Shown: positions 1-8,724 of the stretch, piece after piece | How positions within the stretch are numbered: the stretch's first letter is position 1 | Layout of the letters: each line of letters starts with the position of its first letter | Notes under the pieces: model-generated | What the model saw: the letters and a program-made list of their open reading frames with translations, nothing else | Database searches by the model: none | What the model was told of the DNA's origin: nothing | Translations under genes and position numbers: made by a program | Source: an uncultured Rhodoblastus sp. | GTDB taxonomy: Bacteria; Pseudomonadota; Alphaproteobacteria; Rhizobiales; Beijerinckiaceae | Direction: 5' to 3' | Length of the DNA: 34,280 nt | NCBI RefSeq assembly: GCF_903903185.1 | Contig: NZ_CAIUXT010000062.1 | Span: 1-34,280, forward strand

Positions 1-106
1 CGATTCCGGCATAATATTCCATGGCTGTCCTCCGTCCCACGATGCTTGGGGCCGGCGCTAACCTGGACCCCGTTTCTCATCATACGGGGGACAGCCACCA
101 TCCTGA

Positions 107-1072
107 ACCAGAGGCTCGGATCGGGGCCATTACGGCATCTATATCTGGGCGGAAGCCGGTCAGACCGCGCCTAACGGGGTGCGCACCGACGCCGATCCAT
201 CGGCCGCCGCGCAAAATATCCTGCCGACCACGACGCCGAGCCTGAGCGCCGTCTTGCAGAACAACGGCAAGACCTGGACTTCCTATCAGGAAGGCACGCA
301 GCTCGCGATCGTCGGCGGCAAACTCACCAACACGGTCAAGCCACAGAGCCAATGGACCGTGCCGCTGAAGAGTTCGTCGGGAACCTCCTCGACCTACACC
401 AACCCCTATAACGGCAGCCACCAATATAACTATGCGCCAAAGCACGATCCGCAGGTGTTTTTCGCCGCAACCAATGGCGCCGGAAGCGCCCAGAACTATG
501 CGCCTTTAGAGGCATTGGCCACCAATCTCGCCAACAACACCGTATCGAACTACAACTTCATCTCGCCGGACCAATACAACGACATGCATTCCACGCTCTC
601 GGGCGGCTTCACCTATAATGGCGTGCATTATACCGGCGACGCCGCTTCCATCGCCCAGGGCGATCATTTCCTGTCCAAGATCGTGCCGCTGATCGAGGCC
701 TCGCAGGCCTTCAAGAACAATGGCGTGATCGTGATCTGGAACGACGAGACCGAAGGCGACGGCGCCTCGACCGCCGGTTTCACCTCGACCGAAATCGTCA
801 TTTCGCCGCTTGCCAGGGGCAATGCCTATAACAGCGCCATCGCCTACGATCACTCCTCCGATCTGCGCAGCCTGCAGGAAATCTTCGGCGTCGATCCCTC
901 GACCGGCACGCCCTGGATTGGCGGCGCCGCCAACGCGACCGATCTCTCCGATTTGTTCAGGGCCGGCGCCCTTAGCGGCGTGCCGGAACCCGCGTCCTGG
1001 GCCATGATGCTCGCCGGTTTTGGAGGCATCGGCGTCATGGGCCGTCGCCGCAGGCGCACGCTGGCCGCCTGA
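107..1072 (+). CDS. PEPxxWA-CTERM phosphoesterase-like exported protein, 5' end disrupted
   Basis: The frame is open from about 107 to the stop at 1072. Protein-like sequence (HYGIYIWAEAG) lies ahead of the first usable start, a GTG at 179, so that GTG is probably not the native start. The C-terminus carries a PEP-CTERM sorting signal of the PEPxxWA type: PEPASWAMM, a hydrophobic glycine-rich segment, then a run of six arginines (about 975-1069). The middle (VIVIWNDETEGD, then a segment ending ISPLARG) resembles the C-terminal half of the phosphoesterase/phospholipase C-like family (PF04185), whose members hydrolyse phosphoesters outside the cytoplasm. The N-terminal part with the signal peptide and first metal ligands is absent from this frame: TGA at 104 closes it, and frame +3 is closed by TAA at 12. 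The gene is therefore a 5'-truncated or frameshifted pseudogene, or the window start hides a sequencing shift. The sorting signal is clear; the enzyme family is likely. Confidence 0.7.
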   Translation, partial: TRGSDRGHYGIYIWAEAGQTAPNGVRTDADPSAAAQNILPTTTPSLSAVLQNNGKTWTSYQEGTQLAIVGGKLTNTVKPQSQWTVPLKSSSGTSSTYTNPYNGSHQYNYAPKHDPQVFFAATNGAGSAQNYAPLEALATNLANNTVSNYNFISPDQYNDMHSTLSGGFTYNGVHYTGDAASIAQGDHFLSKIVPLIEASQAFKNNGVIVIWNDETEGDGASTAGFTSTEIVISPLARGNAYNSAIAYDHSSDLRSLQEIFGVDPSTGTPWIGGAANATDLSDLFRAGALSGVPEPASWAMMLAGFGGIGVMGRRRRRTLAA

Positions 1073-1094
1073 TCCACCGTCGCTTTTTTAACCG

Positions 1095-1123
1095 GAGAGC
1101 CGCCGCAGGGCGGCTCTCTTTTT
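1095..1123 (+). terminator. Rho-independent terminator after the PEP-CTERM gene
   Basis: A perfect 10-bp stem (GAGAGCCGCC / GGCGGCTCTC) with a GCAG loop is followed directly by five T residues. It lies 22 bp after the stop codon of the phosphoesterase-like gene and before thrC, so it insulates the two. Confidence 0.9.
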
Positions 1124-1235
1124 GTGGCGGCGCGGATCCCGCGACGGCGCAGGACATGACAGGGCCGGCTGAACGGGCTAAAAGCGCGGTTCGACAAGAC
1201 TGCGGCTTAAAGTCCTCCAGCGGAATCGGCTCGAA

Positions 1236-2657
1236 TTGCTCTATATTTCCACCCGCGGCGACGCGCCGAAAGTCTCCTTCACGCAAGCGCTGCTCGCCGG
1301 CCTCGCGCCCGACGGCGGTCTTTATGTGCCTGAACAAATGCCGGCGCTGTCGCGGAAAGCCCTGCTTGGATTTGCCGGGACGCCTTATGTCGATGTGGCG
1401 CAGGCCGTCCTCTCGCCCTTTCTCGACGCCGCGCCGCCCGCCGCCGAGTTCCGCGCCATGCTGGCTGCGGCCTACGCCACGTTCCGCCACAAGGCGGTGA
1501 CGCCTCTGGTCCAGCTCGACGACAATCTGTTCGTGCTCGAACTTTTCCATGGGCCGACGCTCGCCTTCAAGGATGTGGCGATGCAACTGCTCGCCCGCCT
1601 GATGGACCGGGCGCTGCGCGAAAAAGGCCAACGCGCGACCATTATCGGCGCCACTTCCGGCGACACCGGCGCGGCGGCGATCGAGGCCTTTCGCGGGCTT
1701 GAACAGGTGGATGTGTTCATCCTCTATCCGCATGGCCGCGTTTCCGACGTGCAGCGCCGGCAGATGACGACGGTGAACGACGACAATATCCACGCCATCG
1801 CGCTCGAAGGCACGTTCGACGACGCCCAGGCCATGCTCAAGAGCTTCTTCCGCGACAAGCCCTTGCGCGAAAAGCTCGGGCTATCGGGCGTCAATTCGAT
1901 CAATTTCGCCCGCGTCGCGGCGCAGACGGTCTATTATTTCACCGCCGCCGCCGTGCTCGGCGGGCCTTTGCGCCCGATATCCTTCACGGTTCCGACCGGC
2001 AATTTCGGCGATATTCTCGCCGGCTACATGGCGGGGCAGATGGGCCTGCCCATCGAGAAACTTGTCGTCGCCACCAATTCCAACGATATCCTCGCCCGCG
2101 CCCTCGACACCGGGCGCTATGAAGTGCGCGGCGTCCACGCCACGCAATCACCGTCGATGGATATTCAGGTCTCCTCCAATTTCGAGCGCCTGCTGTTCGA
2201 CGCGCTCGACCGCGATTCGTCCGCCCTGCGCGGCTTGATGGCGCGGCTCGACCAGTCGGGCGCCTTCGATATTCCCGCGCGCGCCTTGAAAAAGATCCGC
2301 GAAAATTTCGCCGCCGGCGCCACCGACGAGGCGCAGACCTCCGCCGAGATCGCCCGCACGTATCGCGAGACCGGGATTTTGCTCGACCCGCACACCGCCG
2401 TGGCGGTCCATGTCGCGCGCAAAAAACTGCAGGAAAACCCGCATGTGCCAATGGTGGCGCTCGCCACCGCCCATCCGGCGAAATTCCCGGACGCCGTGCG
2501 CGCGGCGACCGGCGTGTCGGCGCCGCTGCCCGCGCATCTTGCCGACCTGTTCGAGAAACCTGAGCGTTTCGATATTCTGCCTAACGACCCGCAAGCGGTC
2601 CAAACCTTCATTCTCGCCCGCGCCCGCGCGGCGACCCTGGCCGCGCATGGCGGTTGA
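1236..2657 (+). CDS. thrC: Threonine synthase (ThrC)
   Basis: This 473-residue PLP enzyme converts O-phospho-L-homoserine and water to L-threonine, the last step of threonine synthesis, in the cytoplasm. The N-terminus (LYISTRGDAPKVSF, then LAPDGGLYVPE) is the hallmark of the family. The PLP lysine is in the GPTLAFKDVAMQ segment (about residue 111), followed by the phosphate-binding region GATSGDTGAAA. Length is usual for the long (fungal/proteobacterial) type. The chosen start is a TTG at 1236, because the conserved N-terminus begins right there and two in-frame stops (1170, 1179) lie a short way upstream with no ATG between. No strong Shine-Dalgarno sequence is seen. The stop overlaps the start of the next gene by 11 bp, so the two are probably cotranscribed. 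Confidence in function is high, in the exact start moderate. Confidence 0.95.
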   Translation: MLYISTRGDAPKVSFTQALLAGLAPDGGLYVPEQMPALSRKALLGFAGTPYVDVAQAVLSPFLDAAPPAAEFRAMLAAAYATFRHKAVTPLVQLDDNLFVLELFHGPTLAFKDVAMQLLARLMDRALREKGQRATIIGATSGDTGAAAIEAFRGLEQVDVFILYPHGRVSDVQRRQMTTVNDDNIHAIALEGTFDDAQAMLKSFFRDKPLREKLGLSGVNSINFARVAAQTVYYFTAAAVLGGPLRPISFTVPTGNFGDILAGYMAGQMGLPIEKLVVATNSNDILARALDTGRYEVRGVHATQSPSMDIQVSSNFERLLFDALDRDSSALRGLMARLDQSGAFDIPARALKKIRENFAAGATDEAQTSAEIARTYRETGILLDPHTAVAVHVARKKLQENPHVPMVALATAHPAKFPDAVRAATGVSAPLPAHLADLFEKPERFDILPNDPQAVQTFILARARAATLAAHGG

Positions 2658-3909
2658 AACGACCAAATTGCCGGACGGCCTGCGCGTCGTCACCGACGCC
2701 ATGGAGGGCCTGGAAACCGCCTCGCTCGGCGTATTCGTCGCGGCCGGATCGCGTGACGAGAGCGCGGCGGAACAGGGCCTGTCGCATCTGCTCGAACATA
2801 TGGCCTTCAAGGGCACGGCGCGGCGCGACGCCCGCGCCATCGCCGAAGCCATCGAGAGCGCCGGCGGCGACCTCAACGCCGCCACCAGCGTCGAAAGCAC
2901 GGCCTACTACGCCCGCGTGTTGCGCGAGGATTCCGGGCTGGCGCTCGATGTGCTCGCCGATATCCTGATCGAGAGCCTGTTCGATCCGCTAGAGCTCAAG
3001 CGCGAAAAAGACGTCATCCTGCAGGAAATCGCCGCCTTGCAGGACACGCCCGACGATCTCGTGTTCGACCTGTTCAACGCCGCCGCCTTTCCCGGCCAGC
3101 CGATCGGCCGGGCCATTCTCGGCACGGCCGAAAGCGTGCGCGGTTTCGACCGTGGTTCGATCCGCGCCTATCTCAATCGCCATTATGTCGCGCAAAATAT
3201 CGTCATCGCCGCCGCCGGGGCCGTCGATCACGCTAAAATCTGCGACGAGGCCGCAGAAAAATTCGGAAAACTCCCGAACGGCGCGCCCAAAAAGCCGGCG
3301 CCGGCGCATTATGTCGGCGGCGAAATCAAGGTCTCGAAACGGCTGGAGCAAACGCAGGTCATCGTCGGCTTCGAGGGGTTGGCCTATGCCGACCCGCAGA
3401 CTTACGCCGCGCATATTTTCGCCAATGCGGTCGGCGGCGGCATGGCCTCGATCTTGTTTCAGGAAGTGCGCGAAAAGCGCGGCCTCGCCTATTCGATCTC
3501 GTCCTTTCACTGGTCCTATCTCGACGCCGGCCTGTTCGGCTTCGAGGCGGCGACGGGAGGGCGCGACGTCAGGGAACTGGTGAAGGTCAGTCTCGACGCG
3601 CTGGCCGAAGCCGCCCACAGCTTGAGCGCTTCCGACATGGCGCGCGCGAAAGCCCAGACCAAGGTCGGCCTGCTTACGGCGCTCGAAAGCTCTTCGGCGC
3701 GCGCCGAGCAGATCGCCCGCCAGATCATGATTTTCGACCGGGTGCTTCCGCGCCAGGAGATGATCGACCGGATCGACGGCCTGAATCTGGCGCAAGTGCG
3801 GGCCGCCGGCGCGAGCCTGCTGCGCACGCCGCCCACCGTCGCCATTCTGGGCGCCGTCGCCCGAGCCCCCGGCGCGTTGGACATTTCGGCGCGGCTGGCC
3901 GGAGTGTGA
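2647..3909 (+). CDS. M16 family zinc metallopeptidase (processing-peptidase/pitrilysin type)
   Basis: The protein has 420 residues and resembles the bacterial homologues of mitochondrial processing peptidase beta. The inverted zinc motif HxxEH is present as HLLEH in GLSHLLEHMAFKGT (about residues 47-51). The downstream third ligand glutamate lies in the REKDVILQEIAA segment (about residue 124). The C-terminal half has the usual inactive M16 repeat, including the R/Y-type substrate segment EKRGLAYSISSFH. The family degrades peptides in two-domain clam-shell dimers; its physiological substrate in alphaproteobacteria is not settled. The start is ATG at 2647, within the last codons of thrC (11-bp overlap). 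An open frame extends further upstream but only as a shadow of thrC. A thrC-M16 pairing is often seen in Rhizobiales from my general knowledge. No signal peptide is visible, so it is probably cytoplasmic. Confidence 0.93.
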   Translation: MAVETTKLPDGLRVVTDAMEGLETASLGVFVAAGSRDESAAEQGLSHLLEHMAFKGTARRDARAIAEAIESAGGDLNAATSVESTAYYARVLREDSGLALDVLADILIESLFDPLELKREKDVILQEIAALQDTPDDLVFDLFNAAAFPGQPIGRAILGTAESVRGFDRGSIRAYLNRHYVAQNIVIAAAGAVDHAKICDEAAEKFGKLPNGAPKKPAPAHYVGGEIKVSKRLEQTQVIVGFEGLAYADPQTYAAHIFANAVGGGMASILFQEVREKRGLAYSISSFHWSYLDAGLFGFEAATGGRDVRELVKVSLDALAEAAHSLSASDMARAKAQTKVGLLTALESSSARAEQIARQIMIFDRVLPRQEMIDRIDGLNLAQVRAAGASLLRTPPTVAILGAVARAPGALDISARLAGV

Positions 3910-4089
3910 GGCAGGACAATCGGGAGAATTTGGAAGTCCGCGTTTTTCTCTTCTCCGCTCGCGGAAGAAGGGATACGCAACCTGGCCGCCGCCTGACGCT
4001 TTCACCAGATTGCCCTGTTACGACGTTGGCGGCTTGTCGAAAATCCAACCAGCCTGTGCTATTGAGGCAAATCCGTCCCGAGAGCCGCC

Positions 4090-4713
4090 ATGGACCTCTT
4101 TCACCTGCCGCGCAAGAAAACGACCTCGCCACGTCTCGACGGCGAGGGGCTTTATCTGCGCCCGGCGAAAAGCGGCGATTTCGAGCAATGGCGGCACTTG
4201 CGCGCCGCCAGCCGGAGCTTTCTCACCCCCTGGGAGCCAAGCTGGCCGCTCGATGACCTCACCAAGGCGGCCTATCACCGCCGGTTGGCGCGCCAGGACC
4301 GCGAAAGGCTCGAAGACCAGGCCTATGGCTATCTGATCTTCCGCACCAAGGATGACGCTTTGCTCGGCGGCCTGACGCTTGGCAACGTCCGGCGCGGCGT
4401 CGCCCAATGCGCCACGCTCGGCTACTGGATCGGCGAAAAATATGCCGGCCAGGGTTTCATGCGCAAGGCGGTGCGCGCGATGCTGCGCCACGCCTTTCTC
4501 GAAATGCGCTTTCACCGCATCGAGGCAGCCTGCGCCCCGGAAAACGAACGCTCGCGCCGCCTGCTCGAAAACCTCGGCTTCCAGCGCGAAGGCTTCGCCC
4601 GCTCTTATCTGCTCATCGACGGCGCCTGGCAGGACCATCTGCTGTTCGCCTTGCTCGAACGCGATTTTTTGCGCGACGCCGACTCGGCCGATGGTTCGGA
4701 CCTGCAATTGTGA
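4090..4713 (+). CDS. GNAT acetyltransferase, RimJ/RimL-like
   Basis: This 207-residue protein belongs to the GNAT fold (Acetyltransf_3 type), which transfers an acetyl group from acetyl-CoA, classically to the N-terminal residue of a ribosomal protein. Family hallmarks are LYLRPAKSGDFEQW near the start, FLTPWEPSWP (the typical RimJ tryptophan-rich segment), the beta-4/acetyl-CoA pyrophosphate region YWIGEKYAGQGFMRKAVRAM, then HRIEAACAPENERSRRLLENLGF with the conserved ENxxS-xxxxxxxGF signature. Start ATG at 4090 follows a GAGAG-like Shine-Dalgarno. It stands alone: 180 bp separate it from the M16 gene, and the next gene starts more than 100 bp downstream. RimJ-like is the best label; the actual substrate cannot be read from sequence. 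Confidence 0.9.
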   Translation: MDLFHLPRKKTTSPRLDGEGLYLRPAKSGDFEQWRHLRAASRSFLTPWEPSWPLDDLTKAAYHRRLARQDRERLEDQAYGYLIFRTKDDALLGGLTLGNVRRGVAQCATLGYWIGEKYAGQGFMRKAVRAMLRHAFLEMRFHRIEAACAPENERSRRLLENLGFQREGFARSYLLIDGAWQDHLLFALLERDFLRDADSADGSDLQL

Positions 4714-4846
4714 CGGCGCCGTTTCCCCGCCAGCCGCGCCCGCGTCGAACAAGCCGATGACGAGGAACGGGAATCCCGCCTTTTCCGCTGGACGGCCTCG
4801 CCCCCGTCCCGCCATCGCCTTTCGCCCCGACAAAGTTTCGACAAGA

Positions 4847-7800
4847 ATGGGGCGCAGGCGTTTTGCTCCGGTCAAGCCGTCTCTTTCCGACCCCCGCGAA
4901 GCCGCCGCCCCTGTCCGGCCAATCCCTCAACTCCCGCCAATTTCCACGTTTTCGCCGATCTCCTCATTCCTCGAAAGTCACGTTCGCCTGTTGCGTTTCG
5001 CCGTCCCGATCCTGACCACGCTTTTGCTGTTGCTCGTCTGCGTCTTGCCCGCCGGCGCGGTCGAATCCGTGCGCGTGCCGCCGGACGCGCAGGCCATCGA
5101 CCTGACCCATTGGGTGGAGAATTATTCGTCGCAGGGCGACCGCATCCAGGTTTCGACCGCGCCGGGCGCCGACGGCATCGTCCGCCGCATCGAGGTCCAT
5201 GCGCGCGAAGCGGGCGGCCATCCGGCCTGGATTGTCTTCGCTCTGACCAACGATACCGACGAGCAGATGGAAAGACTGATCGTCGCGCCGCATTTCCGGC
5301 TGGTCGGCTCCGGCGTGATCTGGCCCGATCTTGGCTCCGAGCGCATCGCCGACATCACCGCCAGCCAGGGCATCGCTCCGGAAAAGGAAGAGGCGAGCGA
5401 CGCCGACGTATTCCGCCTGACGCTCGACCCCGGCGCCACCGTCACCTACGTCGCGGAATTGAAGACGCCGAAACTGCCGCAGCTCTATCTTTGGGAGCCG
5501 GAAGCCTACAAGGACAAGAACACCAGCCTGACCCTCTACAAGGGCATCGTCATCGGCATCGCCGGGCTGCTGGCCTTGTTCCTGACCATCGTCTTCGTCG
5601 TCAAGGGCGCGGTGATCTTTCCAGCCGCCGCCGCTCTCGCCTGGGCGGTGCTGGCCTATATCAGCATCGATTTTGGCTTCTGGAGCAAGGTGTTCGGCAC
5701 CGACACCGGCGCCGACCGGGTCTGGCGCGCGGGCGCCGAAACCGTGTTGTCGGCGACGCTGGTGGTCTTCCTGTTCGCCTATCTGAACCTGAGCCGCTGG
5801 CATGTGCGCGCGTCGCATGTCGCCGGCATCTGGCTGTTGTTCTTGTTGGCGCTGGTCGGGCTGGCCGTCTATGACGCACCGGTGGCGGCGGGCGTCGCGC
5901 GCATTTCGCTGGCGACCATCGCCGCGGTCGGGCTCATTCTCGTGCTTTATCTCGCCACCCACGGGGTCGAGCGGGCGGTCATGCTGATCCCCACCTGGCT
6001 GTTGCTGGTGGTCTGGGTCGCCGCCGCCGGCTTCGCCGTCAACGGTTCGCTGGCCAACGATCTCGCCTCCCCCGCCCTGCTCGGGGGACTGGTGCTGCTG
6101 GTGATGCTGATCGGCTTCACCATAATGCAGAACGCCTTCGCCTCCGGCGGCGTCGCCCATGGCGCGATCACCGATGTCGAACGCAAGGCCCTTGCGCTGA
6201 CCGGCGCCAATGACGTCATCTTCGACTGGGACGTGGCCAACGACCAGATTTTCGTCAGTCCGGAGATCGAGGACCAACTCGGCCTCAAGCGCGGCGAACT
6301 GGAAGGCCCGGCGGCGGCGTGGATGGAGATTCTGCATCCGCTGGAGCGCGACCGCTATCGCGCCTGTCTCGACACCGTGCTCGAACAGAGGCGCGGCCGG
6401 GTGTGCCAGGATTTCCGCCTCCACGCCTCCGACGGCCATTATTTCTGGTTCCGGCTGCGCGCCCGCCCCGTCGTCGGGGCCGACGGCGAAGTGGTGCGCC
6501 TCGTCGGCACGCTCTCCGACGTCACCGACCAGAAAAACGCGCTGGAGCGCCTGCTGCACGACGCCGTTCACGACAATCTGACGGGCCTGCCCAATCGGGA
6601 AATCTTCTTCGACCGGCTCGAACTGACGCTGGCGCAGGCCGAACATCTGGCCGAACTGCGCCCGACCGTGCTTTGCGTCGATATCGACCGTTTCCGCAAG
6701 ATCAACGAGACCGTCGGCGTTTCGGCCGGCGATTCGATTTTGCTGACGGTCGCCCGCCGGCTCGGACGTCTGTTGCAGCCGCGCGACACGCTGGCGCGCA
6801 TTTCCGGCGATCTGTTCGCCATCATTCTGGTGTCGGAAAGCACGACCGAGCAGATCGTCAATTTCGCCGACCGAATCCGCCGCGCGCTGTCGACGCCGGT
6901 GACCTTCGCCAATCGCGAAATCGCCCTGAGCGTTTCGGTCGGCATCGCCTTGTTCGACCCGCAATGGCATCCCAAGCGCGAGGACATGCTCAAGGACGCG
7001 GAAATCGCCATGCGCCACGCCAAGCGCGAAGGCGGCGGCCGCATCGAGGCGTTCCGCCCCTCGATGCGCTCGCAGGGCTCGAACCGTCAGGCGCTCGAAA
7101 GCGAATTGCGCCACGCTCTGGAGCGCGACGAGATGAAATTGTTCTTCCTGCCGGTAGTGCGGCTCGAAGACCGCACCGTCGCCGGTTTCGAGGCCCTGCT
7201 GCGTTGGCAGCATCCGCGACTCGGGCGCGTCGAACCGGCCGAATTCCTGCCTCTGGCCGAAGAGACCGGCCTGATCGTCGATCTCGGCCTGTTCGCCCTG
7301 CAACGCGCGGCGCGCGAATTGTCGTCCTGGCAGAAGGCGCTCGACGTCCAGCCGCCGATTTTCGTCACCGTCAATGTGTCGTCGCGGCAATTGCTGCGGC
7401 ACGACCTGCTCACCGACCTGAAAAACATCCTTACCCGCACCAATGTGCTGCCGTTTTCGCTCAAGCTGGAGCTTAGCGAGAGTCTGGTGATGGAAAATCC
7501 CGAATTTGCAGCGCAGATTCTGGGGCGGATCAAGGATCTGGGGGCCGGCCTGTCACTCGACGATTTCGGCGCCGGCTATTCCTCGCTCGCCTATCTTCAG
7601 CGCTTCCCCTTCGACGCCATCAAGATCGACCGCTCCTTCGCCCGCGAGGCCGAAAATATCGGCCAGGGCGACCGCACGGCGATGCTGCGTTCGGTGGTGG
7701 CGCTGGCGCATGATTTCGGCATGGAGGCGATCGCCGAAGGCGCGGAAAGCGAATCGGACGTGATCGAATTTTCGCAGATCGGCTGCGAATATGCTCAAGG

Positions 7801-7876
7801 GTTTGCTTTCGGCCATCCGCTGAGCGCCGCCGACGCGCGCAAACTGGTCGGCGCGGCGGGGGAACCGGCGCTCTGA
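4847..7876 (+). CDS. Membrane-bound c-di-GMP signalling protein: 7TM sensor, PAS, degenerate GGDEF, EAL
   Basis: The protein has about 1009 residues from ATG 4847; a TTG at 4991, right before an obvious signal/anchor (RFAVPILTTLLLLLV), is an alternative start. Order: N-terminal hydrophobic segment and AGA cleavage-like site (to about 5060), an extracytoplasmic beta-rich domain (5070-5530), about seven membrane segments (5530-6130), a PAS domain (6180-6540), GGDEF-like domain (6560-7060) and EAL domain (7090-7860). The layout resembles 7TMR-DISM sensors. The cyclase signature GG(D/E)EF is replaced by SGDLF (near 6805), so cyclase activity is doubtful. The phosphodiesterase motifs look intact: EALLRW, LELSES, DDFGAGYSSL, KIDRSF and AEGAES. 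The protein therefore probably hydrolyses c-di-GMP in response to an external or PAS-bound signal, with the GGDEF part perhaps acting as a regulatory GTP-binding module. Confidence 0.9.
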   Translation: MGRRRFAPVKPSLSDPREAAAPVRPIPQLPPISTFSPISSFLESHVRLLRFAVPILTTLLLLLVCVLPAGAVESVRVPPDAQAIDLTHWVENYSSQGDRIQVSTAPGADGIVRRIEVHAREAGGHPAWIVFALTNDTDEQMERLIVAPHFRLVGSGVIWPDLGSERIADITASQGIAPEKEEASDADVFRLTLDPGATVTYVAELKTPKLPQLYLWEPEAYKDKNTSLTLYKGIVIGIAGLLALFLTIVFVVKGAVIFPAAAALAWAVLAYISIDFGFWSKVFGTDTGADRVWRAGAETVLSATLVVFLFAYLNLSRWHVRASHVAGIWLLFLLALVGLAVYDAPVAAGVARISLATIAAVGLILVLYLATHGVERAVMLIPTWLLLVVWVAAAGFAVNGSLANDLASPALLGGLVLLVMLIGFTIMQNAFASGGVAHGAITDVERKALALTGANDVIFDWDVANDQIFVSPEIEDQLGLKRGELEGPAAAWMEILHPLERDRYRACLDTVLEQRRGRVCQDFRLHASDGHYFWFRLRARPVVGADGEVVRLVGTLSDVTDQKNALERLLHDAVHDNLTGLPNREIFFDRLELTLAQAEHLAELRPTVLCVDIDRFRKINETVGVSAGDSILLTVARRLGRLLQPRDTLARISGDLFAIILVSESTTEQIVNFADRIRRALSTPVTFANREIALSVSVGIALFDPQWHPKREDMLKDAEIAMRHAKREGGGRIEAFRPSMRSQGSNRQALESELRHALERDEMKLFFLPVVRLEDRTVAGFEALLRWQHPRLGRVEPAEFLPLAEETGLIVDLGLFALQRAARELSSWQKALDVQPPIFVTVNVSSRQLLRHDLLTDLKNILTRTNVLPFSLKLELSESLVMENPEFAAQILGRIKDLGAGLSLDDFGAGYSSLAYLQRFPFDAIKIDRSFAREAENIGQGDRTAMLRSVVALAHDFGMEAIAEGAESESDVIEFSQIGCEYAQGFAFGHPLSAADARKLVGAAGEPAL

Positions 7877-7950
7877 GCAACGCCGATTGCGGCCACCGGA
7901 TCGGACGCGAAGCCCCGGCGTCGCCGGTAAGGCCGGCAAAACGCCGACGC

Positions 7951-7979
7951 CATCGGCGCGCCTTTCACGGCGCCCGATG
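7951..7979. terminator. Possible hairpin between convergent genes
   Basis: Arms CATCGG-C-GCGCC and GGCGC-CCGATG form an 11-bp stem with one bulged C around a TTTCAC loop. It lies between the convergent EAL-protein gene and CBS gene. There is no clear T run on the plus strand and only TTTT some bases further on the minus strand, so this is a weak terminator candidate. Confidence 0.35.
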
Positions 7980-8026
7980 GGTAGGGCTTCCACCCAGCAG
8001 GCTCAAGTGGCCGGTTCAGGCGTCCG

Positions 8027-8467
8027 TCAGGCGTGACGCGCGGCGATGACGACGTCGCGCAGGACGTCGATCTCTTCGCGCGCGACGCGGATGCGCCACA
8101 CCATCAGATCGCGAATCGACAGCATTCCGACGGTCTTGCCATGTTCGACGATCGGAAGATGACGCACGCGCGCCTCGTTCATCATTTTTTCGGCGTCGAT
8201 CATCGATATGGCCGGATCGCAGGAGATGACCTTGCTGGTCATCAGATCGCGCACCCGCCGATCGCGCAGCGTCGCCGCGTCCTTGGCGAAAGCGCGGACG
8301 ATGTCGCGCTCGGAAATGACGCCGATCAGCCCGTGATTATCGTCGCACACCGGCAAAGCGCCGATGTTCTTGCTCGACAGGCGCGCGGCGATGACGCCGA
8401 TCGACTCATCCGCCCCGCAAATCGCCAGGCTCTGATTGCAGCTCTTAAGAAAAGCGCCAACTTTCAT
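8027..8467 (-). CDS. CBS-domain pair protein
   Basis: The 146-residue protein consists almost wholly of two CBS repeats (Bateman module), which sense adenosyl nucleotides or NAD in many families. CBS1 covers about residues 10-65 (ADESIGVIAARLSSKNIGA, then LIGVISERDIVRAF) and CBS2 about 72-128 (VRDLMTSKVISCDP, then VGMLSIRDLMVWRI). The C-terminal REEIDVLRDVV helix is typical of stand-alone Rhizobiales CBS proteins. The start at 8467 is chosen because GGGAGGAACGC precedes it, an excellent Shine-Dalgarno; the frame stays open upstream to 8599 but without protein-like sequence. No effector domain is attached, so the partner it regulates is unknown. Confidence 0.92.
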   Translation of the reverse strand: MKVGAFLKSCNQSLAICGADESIGVIAARLSSKNIGALPVCDDNHGLIGVISERDIVRAFAKDAATLRDRRVRDLMTSKVISCDPAISMIDAEKMMNEARVRHLPIVEHGKTVGMLSIRDLMVWRIRVAREEIDVLRDVVIAARHA

Positions 8468-8724
8468 GCGTTCCTCCCATTTCATTGAACGCCCGCGCGC
8501 CGCTATTTCTGCTTGTTCGCGCGGTCGATCTTCAGACGGCATTCGCCCGGAAGCTCCGCCGTCCATGTCAATTCTGCTCTGAACGGCGGCGCTTCGCAAG
8601 CGGGGCGCCGCGACAAGGCCGTAAGCATTTCTGCTGACGGCGGCCGCACGGCCCGCACCCGCGCACTATTCCATACATCTTTAAAAGACTACGGTTGGCG
8701 CGGCGATTTCGCTGGTCAGCCGGA

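Noticed and set aside
4964..7402. Long open frame of 812 codons on the minus strand
   Set aside because: It lies wholly opposite the GGDEF/EAL gene, whose domains are unmistakable. The product is rich in Gln, Asp, Gly and His with no domain, as expected from antisense reading of GC-rich coding.
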